NCBI RefSeq assembly: GCF_023887685.1
Contig: NZ_JAMWMR010000001.1
Coordinates: forward strand, 1 to 64,000
Source: Streptomyces macrolidinus
Lineage (GTDB): Bacteria; Actinomycetota; Actinomycetes; Streptomycetales; Streptomycetaceae
Length of the DNA stretch: 64,000 nt
Direction: 5' to 3'
Of the stretch, positions 1-6,985 are shown one piece after another. Under the pieces are notes generated by a model, which was not told where the DNA came from, made no database searches, and was given only the letters and a program-made list of their open reading frames with translations. Each line of letters opens with the position of its first letter. Positions within the stretch are counted from its first letter, which is position 1. A program made the translations under genes and the position numbers.

Positions 1-807
1 CTTGTCGTTCCCGCCGGTGAAGGCCTCGTACTCCGCGAGGACGTCGGCGGTCGGCCCGTCCATGCGCAGCTCGCCGCGCTCCAGCCACAGCACGCGGTCA
101 CACGTGTCGCGGATGGACTTGTTGTTGTGGCTGACGAGGAACACCGTGCCTGCGTGGCGGCGCAGTTCGCGGATACGAGCCTCGGAGCGCCGCTGGAAGG
201 AGCGGTCGCCGGTGGCGAGGGCCTCGTCGATGAGCAGGACGTCGTGGTCCTTGGCGGCGGCGATCGAGAAGCGCAGCCGGGCGGCCATACCCGAGGAGTA
301 CGTCCGCATGGGGAGCGTGATGAAGTCGCCCTTCTCGTTGATGCCGGAGAAGTCGACGATGTCCTGGTAGCGCTCCTTGACCTGTTCCCGGGACATCCCC
401 ATGGCGAGGCCGCCGAGATGGACGTTGCGCTCGCCCGTCAGATCGTTCATCAGGGCCGCGTTCACCCCGAGCAGGGAGGGCTGGCCACCGGTGTAGATCC
501 TGCCGCGCTCGACGGGCAGCAGCCCGGCGACCGCCTTGAGCAGCGTCGACTTGCCCGATCCGTTCGTCCCGATCAGGCCGATGGCCTCGCCCTTGTACGC
601 GGTGAACGAGACGCTCTTGACCGCGTGCACCCGACGCACCCCCGCCGCCTTCTCCGTCTGCTTGCGGCGCAGGATGCGGCCCAGCGCGGCGGTGGCCGAA
701 CCGCGGCCCGCGCCCGTGCCGTTGACGCGGTAGACGATGTCGACGCTCTCGCAGACGACGGTGGGGACGCGCTCGTCCGGCGCGCCGTTGGTCGGGTGGT
801 CGCTCAT
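1..807 (-). CDS. tagH: Teichoic acid/polysaccharide ABC exporter ATPase, TagH-like (partial)
   Basis: Energises export of a lipid-linked cell-wall glycopolymer across the membrane with the permease just upstream. The 269 codons present start at ATG 807 and run off the left edge. Read by eye: Walker A GTNGSGKS (about residues 80-87), signature YSSGM (170-174), Walker B LLIDEA (191-196) and switch His in VSHN (about 227). The roughly 60-residue lead before the nucleotide-binding core and the phrase TGERN are usual for the TagH/Wzt group. Only 4 nt separate it from the permease stop, so the two are co-transcribed. The C-terminus is not visible, so an extra substrate-binding domain cannot be judged. 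Confidence 0.9.
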   Translation of the reverse strand, partial: MSDHPTNGAPDERVPTVVCESVDIVYRVNGTGAGRGSATAALGRILRRKQTEKAAGVRRVHAVKSVSFTAYKGEAIGLIGTNGSGKSTLLKAVAGLLPVERGRIYTGGQPSLLGVNAALMNDLTGERNVHLGGLAMGMSREQVKERYQDIVDFSGINEKGDFITLPMRTYSSGMAARLRFSIAAAKDHDVLLIDEALATGDRSFQRRSEARIRELRRHAGTVFLVSHNNKSIRDTCDRVLWLERGELRMDGPTADVLAEYEAFTGGNDK

Positions 808-811
808 GAGA

Positions 812-1726
812 TCAGCCACGGCCGTACGTCTCCTCAGCCTTCCAGAAGTAGATGAAGCCGCCGACGCCGGCGAGCAGGGCCCAGCCCAGCGCGAACGCCC
901 AGACGTGATGCGGGAGTTGATGGGCGTGGAAGCTGTCGATCAGCGCGAAGCGCATCAGGTCGATGTACACGGCGGCCGGGTTGGACTCCAGCAACACCGT
1001 GACCACGCGCGGCAGATCGCGGCCGGAGAGCGTCTTGTCAAGGCTCCACATGACTCCCGAGGCATACATCCAGGTGCGCAGGATGAAGGGCATCAACTGC
1101 GCGATGTCCGGGGTCTTCGCGCCCATCCGGGCCACGATCATCGAGACGCCCGCGTTGAAGGTGAACTGGAGGGCCAGTACCGGAATCGCGAGCAGCCAGG
1201 AGAGGCGGATCGGCACCCCGAAGCCGAGCAGGATCACGAACAGGGCGGCCATCGAGAACAGCAACTGCTGGAGCTGCTGGATGGCGAAGGAGATGGGCAG
1301 CGCGGCGCGCGGGAAGTGCAGGGCGCGCACCAGCCCCAGGTTGCCGGAGATCGCGCGGGTGCCCGCCATGATCGAACTCTGCGTGAACGTCCAGATGAAC
1401 ACGCCCGTGACCAGGAACGGTACGAAGTCGGGCACGCCGTGCTTGGTGCCGAGCAGCACGCCGAAGATGAAGTAGTAGACCGCCGCGTTCAGCAGCGGCG
1501 TCATGACCTGCCAGAGCTGGCCGAGCTTCGCCTGGCTGTACTGGGCGGTGAGCTTGGCCGTGGCGAAGGCCGTGATGAAGTGGCGGCGCGCCCACAACTG
1601 GCGGACGTACGCAGGCAGGGAGGGGCGTGCGCCGCTGACCGAGAGGCCGTACCGGGCGGCGAGCTGCGCCGGGGTCTCGGTTGCCGCGCTGGCCGTGGGG
1701 GGCGGTGTGTCGAGTACCTGGCTCAC
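812..1726 (-). CDS. tagG: Teichoic acid/polysaccharide ABC exporter permease, TagG-like
   Basis: ABC-2 type permease of 304 residues, normal for the TagG/Wzm family, expected to carry undecaprenyl-linked polymer through the membrane with TagH. About six hydrophobic segments follow a roughly 50-residue cytoplasmic N-terminus; motifs such as LGQLWQVMTPLLNAAVYYF and the NPAAVYIDLMR stretch near the C-terminus are typical. The start is GTG 1726. It lies directly upstream of the ATPase and divergent from a TetR gene, with a 180-bp intergenic region holding three near-identical repeats. Nearby TagF-like fusions point to a phosphate-containing wall polymer as cargo; that is inference. Confidence 0.88.
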   Translation of the reverse strand: MSQVLDTPPPTASAATETPAQLAARYGLSVSGARPSLPAYVRQLWARRHFITAFATAKLTAQYSQAKLGQLWQVMTPLLNAAVYYFIFGVLLGTKHGVPDFVPFLVTGVFIWTFTQSSIMAGTRAISGNLGLVRALHFPRAALPISFAIQQLQQLLFSMAALFVILLGFGVPIRLSWLLAIPVLALQFTFNAGVSMIVARMGAKTPDIAQLMPFILRTWMYASGVMWSLDKTLSGRDLPRVVTVLLESNPAAVYIDLMRFALIDSFHAHQLPHHVWAFALGWALLAGVGGFIYFWKAEETYGRG

Positions 1727-1813
1727 ATCCGCTGCTTTCGCTCGGGGTTGGGTACGCGGCGGACCCGGTCCGCGGTCTCTTGCCGGGATCTTGCCCTGCC
1801 CTTACGTCTCTTA

Positions 1814-1879
1814 CGTCGGAACGGGACCGTATCGTCGCAACGGGAGCGTAAGCCGTCCCGACGTCGCAACGCAACCGTT
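1814..1879. repeat. Three 18-bp direct repeats, candidate TetR operators
   Basis: Three copies fit CGTCGSAACGSRASCGTW at 1814-1831, 1833-1850 and 1862-1879, start-to-start 19 and 29 bp. Each contains a short imperfect inverted repeat AACG-N4-CGTW. The third copy overlaps the expected -35 region of the TetR gene; the first two lie toward the exporter genes. They are the best candidates for binding sites of the adjacent TetR protein. Confidence 0.6.
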
Positions 1880-1893
1880 TCGTCGTGACGCCC

Positions 1894-1899
1894 TATGCT
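1894..1899 (+). promoter_or_regulatory. -10 box TATGCT of the TetR gene (leaderless)
   Basis: TATGCT is followed by 7 nt and ATG 1907, putting the predicted transcription start at the start codon. An in-frame ATG at 1895 lies inside this -10 box and is therefore unlikely to be the start. Confidence 0.6.
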
Positions 1900-1906
1900 G
1901 GTCCGC

Positions 1907-2530
1907 ATGACGACGAACGCGGACACCCCCCAGGTGCGACGACGCCGCACACCCGCGGGCGCGGCCGTGCTCCGCGAGGACGTGACGGAGGCCATCCGCG
2001 CGGCCGTCTTCGAGGAACTGGCGGCCGTCGGCTACGCCCGCATGTCCATAGAGGGCATCGCGCGCCGGGCGGGCGTCGGCAAGACGGCGGTGTACCGCCG
2101 GTGGCGCTCCAAGCTGCACCTGGTCCTCGACCTGGTCTCGGCGGTCGCGGTACAGGGCCTGCCGGCTCCCGACACCGGCTCGCTGGAGGGTGACCTGCGC
2201 CTGCTGTACGAGGTGACGTCCCGCGCGCTGCGGCATCCGGTGGCGGGCCAGATCATCCCGGACCTCCAGGCGGAGGCGGCCCGCAACCCCGATATCGCCG
2301 AGGCCATGCAGAAGGCGCTGCGCGAGGGCCAGCAGAGCGTGGCGAACGGCATCGTGGCGTCGGCGATCGCGCGCGGCGAGATCCGCGAGGCCATCGACAA
2401 GGACCTGGCCCTGGACCTGATCTCGGGCCCGCTGTACTGGCGGGCGGTGGTGGTCCGCAGCCCGAAGCTCCCGAAGGGCTATCTGGAGGGGCTGGCGCGG
2501 TCCACGGCGGGGGCGCTCAGGGCGCTGTGA
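1907..2530 (+). CDS. TetR/AcrR family transcriptional regulator
   Basis: DNA-binding repressor of 207 residues. The N-terminal helix-turn-helix is clear (SIEGIARRAGVGKTAVYRRW, about residues 47-66); the ligand-binding helices follow, ending in a TetR_C-like region. The start at ATG 1907 is preferred over 1895 because a TATGCT box sits exactly 7 nt upstream. It diverges from tagGH, and three repeats in the shared intergenic region are its likely operators, so autoregulation and control of the exporter are the simplest guess. The ligand is unknown. A 6-bp hairpin (2541-2558) follows the stop. Confidence 0.9.
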   Translation: MTTNADTPQVRRRRTPAGAAVLREDVTEAIRAAVFEELAAVGYARMSIEGIARRAGVGKTAVYRRWRSKLHLVLDLVSAVAVQGLPAPDTGSLEGDLRLLYEVTSRALRHPVAGQIIPDLQAEAARNPDIAEAMQKALREGQQSVANGIVASAIARGEIREAIDKDLALDLISGPLYWRAVVVRSPKLPKGYLEGLARSTAGALRAL

Positions 2531-2540
2531 GGGGGCGCGT

Positions 2541-2558
2541 CCGCCGTCGGCTCGGCGG
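2541..2558. terminator. Short hairpin between convergent genes
   Basis: CCGCCG and CGGCGG arms around a 6-nt loop, between the TetR stop and the convergent DUF397 stop. Modest stem and no T-run. Confidence 0.4.
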
Positions 2559-2565
2559 CTTGTGG

Positions 2566-2766
2566 CTATGCGTCCTTGAGTCGCTCCACGAACGCCGTCC
2601 AGGAAGCGGCGGAGAAGACGAGCGGGCGCGTGTGCGGGGTCTTGCTGTCGCGGACGGGGACGAGGCCGGGGTGGCCGTCGGAGACCTCGACGCAGTTGTT
2701 GTCGCCCCCGTCGCTGTAGCTGGACTTGCGCCAGGCAGCGGTGCTGAGGTCGGGGGTGTGGTTCAT
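2566..2766 (-). CDS. DUF397 domain protein
   Basis: Small 66-residue actinobacterial protein. The family hallmark W(R/K)KSSYS.(G)..NCVEV is present (AAWRKSSYSDGGDNNCVEVS), as is the V(R/A)DSK...PL.FS..W..F ending. Such genes almost always follow an XRE/DUF5753 regulator in Streptomyces, as here, where the start ATG overlaps the regulator's stop by 4 nt. Biochemical role is unknown; related pairs are described as developmental regulator partners, for example of the BldB/WhiJ type. The WhiJ-like comparison is family knowledge, not something the sequence proves. Confidence 0.9.
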   Translation of the reverse strand: MNHTPDLSTAAWRKSSYSDGGDNNCVEVSDGHPGLVPVRDSKTPHTRPLVFSAASWTAFVERLKDA

Positions 2767-3605
2767 GACCTGTGGTCCTCCAGTACGCCTCTGATGAAGG
2801 TGAGTGATTCCGACGGCGGCAGCGCCATGTCTCGAAGCTGATCGTAGGTCAAACGGTGACGCAGGACGTCCTCCGGATCGTCCATCAACACCCCGCTGCT
2901 GTCACCTTCGGTGTAGGCAACGGCACTTCCGTCCCGCTGCCACAGCAAGGTCAGTGACCCCTTGCCCATGAGGCCATGGAGGCCTGCGGCGAAGGGAAGG
3001 ATCTGCACGATGACGTTGGGCCACAGGGCGACGGCCTCGATCCGCAGCAGTTGATCGTCCCAGGTCTTCGTACTGGTCGAGGTACGTCGGAACGCGTACT
3101 CGTCGATGATGAAACGGACATGCGGAGTGGGGTTCCCGCGCAACAGCAGTTGGCGCCCCATGCGTGCGGCCACCTGCTCTTCAACTGCCTCGTCGCCAGC
3201 GCCCGTTGTCTGCGGCTGAGACAACGCCTCGCGGGCGAACTCCTCAGTCTGCAACAGTCCCGGTACACCAGGTGAGTACTTGTGCATGACCTGGGCCTTC
3301 GACTCCAGTCGCATGAACTCCTTGTACTTGTCCTTGAATCCGTCGTACCGCGCGACCTTCCATAGCTGGACGAGCAAGTCGCCCGTCCCGTAGTAGCGGT
3401 CGAGGTCCTCCATGACCGCCATCCGCGACAGCCGCTTCCCCGACTCCAGACGGCAGAGGTAGCTCTTGTCGTAGGAGGTGTCCTCGGCCAACTGCCCCAG
3501 TGATTTCCCGGCCTTCTCGCGTAGATACCGGAGTGTCCGCCCCAGTGCCGCGAGGCCCGACTCCCTCTCCATGTCAACTGCTTCCCCCACGTCACCCCTC
3601 CTCAT
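2763..3605 (-). CDS. XRE family regulator with DUF5753
   Basis: Transcriptional regulator of 280 residues. The N-terminal helix-turn-helix is at about residues 20-75 (LRYLREKAGKSLGQLAEDTS, then SYLCRLESGKR), followed by the usual DUF5753 domain with PGLLQTEEFAREAL and a late VAYTEG...GVLMDDPEDV segment. ATG 3605 gives the full protein; ATG 3572 is an alternative. It is translationally coupled to the DUF397 gene and diverges from a small unknown gene at 3725. GC content looks visibly lower than in neighbouring genes, which hints at later acquisition or different constraint. Confidence 0.9.
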   Translation of the reverse strand: MRRGDVGEAVDMERESGLAALGRTLRYLREKAGKSLGQLAEDTSYDKSYLCRLESGKRLSRMAVMEDLDRYYGTGDLLVQLWKVARYDGFKDKYKEFMRLESKAQVMHKYSPGVPGLLQTEEFAREALSQPQTTGAGDEAVEEQVAARMGRQLLLRGNPTPHVRFIIDEYAFRRTSTSTKTWDDQLLRIEAVALWPNVIVQILPFAAGLHGLMGKGSLTLLWQRDGSAVAYTEGDSSGVLMDDPEDVLRHRLTYDQLRDMALPPSESLTFIRGVLEDHRS

Positions 3606-3724
3606 TGCCGGGCGTTCCGGACCACGCCGCTCCTCTTTCGCAGCGTACGCGCGAACCGTGACGATCGAGCCACGAACCGTAATCGGACCCCTGTCAGGGG
3701 TACCCCTCCGGAAGGAAACACCCT

Positions 3725-4012
3725 GTGCTCGACAACGCGCGCCTCCTGCCCTGGACCACGCCGGAGGGCAAGCCCTGCTACCTCAGTACGGATCGCGACG
3801 ACAGCATGCTGTCCCGGCTCGCGGACGACGTGGAAGAGGCCCAAATGAACTCCGCGGAGCAGGTGTTGATCGGCTCCCGCGCGGTCCTGGCCGACGCCAA
3901 GGCCGGTGAGTACGCGCTGCGCTTCGCGCTCACCAGGGCGGTGGAGTCGCTGGTCGACACGGTGCGCATCGCGACCAGCAGGGGCACGCGCATCCCCGTA
4001 CGCGAGCACTGA
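3725..4012 (+). CDS. Small conserved-looking protein of unknown function
   Basis: 95 residues from GTG 3725, with a good ribosome site (GGAAGGAAA) about 6 nt upstream. The protein is mostly helical and charged, with an Ala/Glu-rich middle (DDVEEAQMNSAEQVLIGSRA) and a basic C-terminus; no signal peptide, membrane segment or cysteines. I do not recognise a named family. It diverges from the XRE/DUF397 pair, a place where Streptomyces often carries small partner genes, so a link to that regulator is possible but not shown. Confidence 0.7.
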   Translation: MLDNARLLPWTTPEGKPCYLSTDRDDSMLSRLADDVEEAQMNSAEQVLIGSRAVLADAKAGEYALRFALTRAVESLVDTVRIATSRGTRIPVREH

Positions 4013-4031
4013 CCGTGCGGGCGCCGGGCCC

Positions 4032-5288
4032 TCACCGCAGCCCGGCACGCCACAGCCGCACCACCGACAGAACCGCCGCCGACGCCAGAAGTCCATTGCG
4101 TACCAGCATGAGCACGCAGCCCGGCCAGGTGCAGTGAACGACCTGGCCGTAGAACGCGGGGTACACCACCGCGCTCACCGCGCTCGCTGTCAGGACCAGG
4201 GGGGCCACCGCGCGTTGCGTGGTGTGCTGTGAGGTCAGGCATACGGCGGTCAGGCCGATCAGCCACACCATGTACTGGGGGCTGATCACCCGGCTCGTCA
4301 CCGTGAACAGCAGCACGGCCGCGAGCGCCGCGTCGTACGGGGTCGCCGGGGTCCAGTGCCGGGCCCGTAGGCGCCAGAGCAGCAGGAGGGCGAAGGCCGC
4401 GCCGGTCAGCGCCAGCGAGCACGTGGCGACGGTCTGCACGTGCGGGCCCACGAACTCCTCGGCCCCGTACTGGTAGCGCGCGTGCCCCGGCCAGCCCGCA
4501 TGGCGCGCGAACATCAGCACGGTGCCGCCCAGTGACTCGATCTGCACGCCCCGGCCGCCCTGTTGGCGCAGGAAGTCGAACGGGTCACGGAACAGGGCGG
4601 CGAACAGGGCCAGCAGTGCGGCGGCGGCGAGCACGGCCGCCGTCCACGCCTCACGGGTGGTGCGCCCGCGCGGGGCGCCGATGAGGGTCAGCGCGGGCCA
4701 GACCTTCACCAGGGCACCCAGCGCCGCGAACACGCCGTACGCGCGCGGCGAGCGCGGCCACACCAGCAGGGCGAGCACGGCGAAGGCGGTGACCTCGACG
4801 TCGTAGCGCGCGAGCGGGAGGTGCAGCAGCAGCGGCAGGCCCGCCGTCCACAGCGCCGCCCCGCGCAGCGAACGCCCCGGTCGTGTGCCCGCGCGGGCGA
4901 GGGCGAGCGTGATCACGGCGTCCGTGAGCAGCGTGAGGACGACGAAGGCCTGCAGATACGTCAGTGACGGCAGCAGCCCCGGCGCGAGCAGCACCGCGCC
5001 CGCGCCCGGCGGGTACTGCCACAGGTGGTCGCCCGCCGGGAACGCGCCGTGGGCGAGGCCGTCGTACCAGTGGGCGTACAGCGACGACACCTCGTGGGTG
5101 ACCCGGCCCCGGCCCAGCAGCGCGTACGTGTCGTGGGTGAGCAGCCACAGCATCAGCGCGCGGGTGGCGAGCCAGCCGATGGCGAGGAGAGGCAACCGAG
5201 GGGGCGTGCGAAGCCTCTTCGAAAGCGGCGAAAGCAACGAAACCGGCGAAAGCGATGGGAGTGGCGTGGCAGTCTTCGAGGCACTCAT
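4032..5288 (-). CDS. GT87-like polyprenol-phosphate mannosyltransferase (DUF2029)
   Basis: Integral membrane glycosyltransferase of the GT-C type, 418 residues, with about ten hydrophobic segments. The first-loop region HWYDGLAHGAFP....WQYPPGAGAVLLAP and the RYDVEVTAFAVLALL and VKVWPALTLIGAP motifs are typical of the DUF2029/GT87 family, which uses polyprenol-phosphate sugars to glycosylate glycans outside the membrane. ATG 5288 is chosen; an upstream in-frame ATG at 5363 would intrude on the divergent gene. Its place beside wall-polymer genes suggests it decorates that polymer; the donor sugar cannot be read from sequence. Confidence 0.8.
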   Translation of the reverse strand: MSASKTATPLPSLSPVSLLSPLSKRLRTPPRLPLLAIGWLATRALMLWLLTHDTYALLGRGRVTHEVSSLYAHWYDGLAHGAFPAGDHLWQYPPGAGAVLLAPGLLPSLTYLQAFVVLTLLTDAVITLALARAGTRPGRSLRGAALWTAGLPLLLHLPLARYDVEVTAFAVLALLVWPRSPRAYGVFAALGALVKVWPALTLIGAPRGRTTREAWTAAVLAAAALLALFAALFRDPFDFLRQQGGRGVQIESLGGTVLMFARHAGWPGHARYQYGAEEFVGPHVQTVATCSLALTGAAFALLLLWRLRARHWTPATPYDAALAAVLLFTVTSRVISPQYMVWLIGLTAVCLTSQHTTQRAVAPLVLTASAVSAVVYPAFYGQVVHCTWPGCVLMLVRNGLLASAAVLSVVRLWRAGLR

Positions 5289-5389
5289 CAACCCCGGATC
5301 GTAGGCCGGACGGACGGCCGATGTCCGGTGATATCTCGTCAAATACCAGTTCGAGTCGGGCAATGCAGCTTTGCATGTTGAATGAGGGT

Positions 5390-6985
5390 ATGAATCGGGA
5401 ATCGGAGAAGCGCGCGGAGCGCATCGCCGTCCTCGTGCCCGCGGTCCTCATGTTCACGCTCGGGCTGTGGGGGCTGGACCGCGGCGGCATGTGGCGCGAC
5501 GAGGCGGTCACGTTCCAGGTCGCGCGCCGTTCGACGACTCAGATCTGGCATCTGCTCGGCAGCGTGGACGCGGTGCACGGGCTGTACTACCTGCTGATGC
5601 ATCTGGTCCTGGCCGCCCACGCCGACGAAATGGTGCTGCGCCTTCCCTCGGTCTGCGGCGCGGCGGCGGCGGCGGGCCTGGTCGCCGCGCTGGGCACCCG
5701 GCTCGCCCGCCCGCGCGTGGGCCTGTGGGCGGGGCTGCTGTACGCGATCACGCCGATGGTCGGGCACTACGCGCAGGAGGGCCGCTCCTACGCGCTGGTC
5801 GCGGCCGGGGTCGCCGGGGCGACACTGCTGCTCGTACGGGCGGTCCGGGGCGGGAGCTGGTGGCCCTACGGCGTGGTCCTCGCCCTCACCTGCGTGCTGC
5901 ACGAGTTCGCGGTGCTGGTCCTGCCGGCCCACGCCTGCACGCTGGCGCTCGCGCGGGTGCCCGGCCGGGTGCGGCGGGGATGGCTGTGCGCCGCCGTCGG
6001 CGCTGTCGTGGTGCTGCTGCCGCTCATGCTGGTCTCGCAGGGACAGGCGGCCCAGGTGGCGTGGCTGACGACACCGGACGGCCGGAGTGTGGAAGACCTG
6101 TTGCGGCAGTTCACCGGGCCCGATCAGTTGGTGGTGGGGCCGTATGTGGCGCTGATGGTGCTGGGACTGCGCGCGCCGGGGCCACGGCGCGAGGTGTCCC
6201 TGACGGCGGTGGCGCTGCCGCTGCTGGTGGTTCCGCCCGCGCTGCTGATGGGCGTGTCGCAGCTCCAGCCGCTCTACGACGACCGGTACGTGCTGTACGC
6301 GCTGGCGGGGGCGCCGCTGCTGGCCGCGGCCGGAGCCGAGCGACTGGCCCGCGCCCTCGGCCGTCTGCGGGCACCGGTCACGCGCGCCCCGCGCGCCGTC
6401 CCGCGTCGCGCCGGCGCCCTGCTCGGGGTGCTCGCCGTCGGGGGTGTCCTCGTCGTGCAGTTGCCCCTGCTCCAGGCCGACCGCAGCGCCGCCAACCGGC
6501 CCGACGACCTCGCCGCCGACGCCGCCGCCGTGGCGCGCAGGGTGCGGTCCGGGGACCCCGTGCTCTTCCTGCCCTCCCTGGAACGGCGGGCGGCACTTGC
6601 CTATCCGGCGGACTTCCGGGGCACCCGGGACGTGGCGCTCCAGGTACCGGCCGCCGCCGACGGAAGCCTGTACGGCCGGGAGGTCCGAGCCGATGAACTG
6701 CGGCGGCGGCTCGGCCGGTTGAGGTCGGTCTGGGTGGTCTGCGAGCCGTCCGCGCTCCAGCCCTCCTGGACCCCGTGGAACCGCACCGAGCGCGCCAAAC
6801 TCGCGGTGCTGAACGAGGAGTTCGTCCCCCGGAGGGAGTACGTGAGCCGCGGCATCACCCTTCGACTCTATGTACGCCGCGCTCAGCGTGTGCCGGTCAG
6901 CACATCGCGGCCACCCGGTGCCGGTACCGAGGCCGGTTCCACACCGTCCGACTCGCCGAGCATCAGTGTGCGCACCACCCGCTGA
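5390..6985 (+). CDS. GT39-like membrane glycosyltransferase
   Basis: Polytopic GT-C protein of about 531 residues. The first extracytoplasmic loop has the catalytic-looking Asp-Glu in GGMWRDEAVTFQVARR (about residues 26-41), typical of protein-mannosyltransferase/ArnT-like enzymes, followed by about ten membrane segments and a soluble C-terminal part. The start is uncertain: ATG 5390 (MNRESEK) and ATG 5375 are both in frame and neither has a strong ribosome site. The last 103 bp overlap the convergent TagF-like gene that ends at 6883. It probably transfers a lipid-linked sugar to the envelope polymer or a secreted protein. Confidence 0.78.
   Translation: MNRESEKRAERIAVLVPAVLMFTLGLWGLDRGGMWRDEAVTFQVARRSTTQIWHLLGSVDAVHGLYYLLMHLVLAAHADEMVLRLPSVCGAAAAAGLVAALGTRLARPRVGLWAGLLYAITPMVGHYAQEGRSYALVAAGVAGATLLLVRAVRGGSWWPYGVVLALTCVLHEFAVLVLPAHACTLALARVPGRVRRGWLCAAVGAVVVLLPLMLVSQGQAAQVAWLTTPDGRSVEDLLRQFTGPDQLVVGPYVALMVLGLRAPGPRREVSLTAVALPLLVVPPALLMGVSQLQPLYDDRYVLYALAGAPLLAAAGAERLARALGRLRAPVTRAPRAVPRRAGALLGVLAVGGVLVVQLPLLQADRSAANRPDDLAADAAAVARRVRSGDPVLFLPSLERRAALAYPADFRGTRDVALQVPAAADGSLYGREVRADELRRRLGRLRSVWVVCEPSALQPSWTPWNRTERAKLAVLNEEFVPRREYVSRGITLRLYVRRAQRVPVSTSRPPGAGTEAGSTPSDSPSISVRTTR

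Noticed and set aside
1895..1906. Upstream ATG 1895 as TetR start
   Set aside because: It lies inside the TATGCT -10 box; ATG 1907 is exactly 7 nt downstream of that box.
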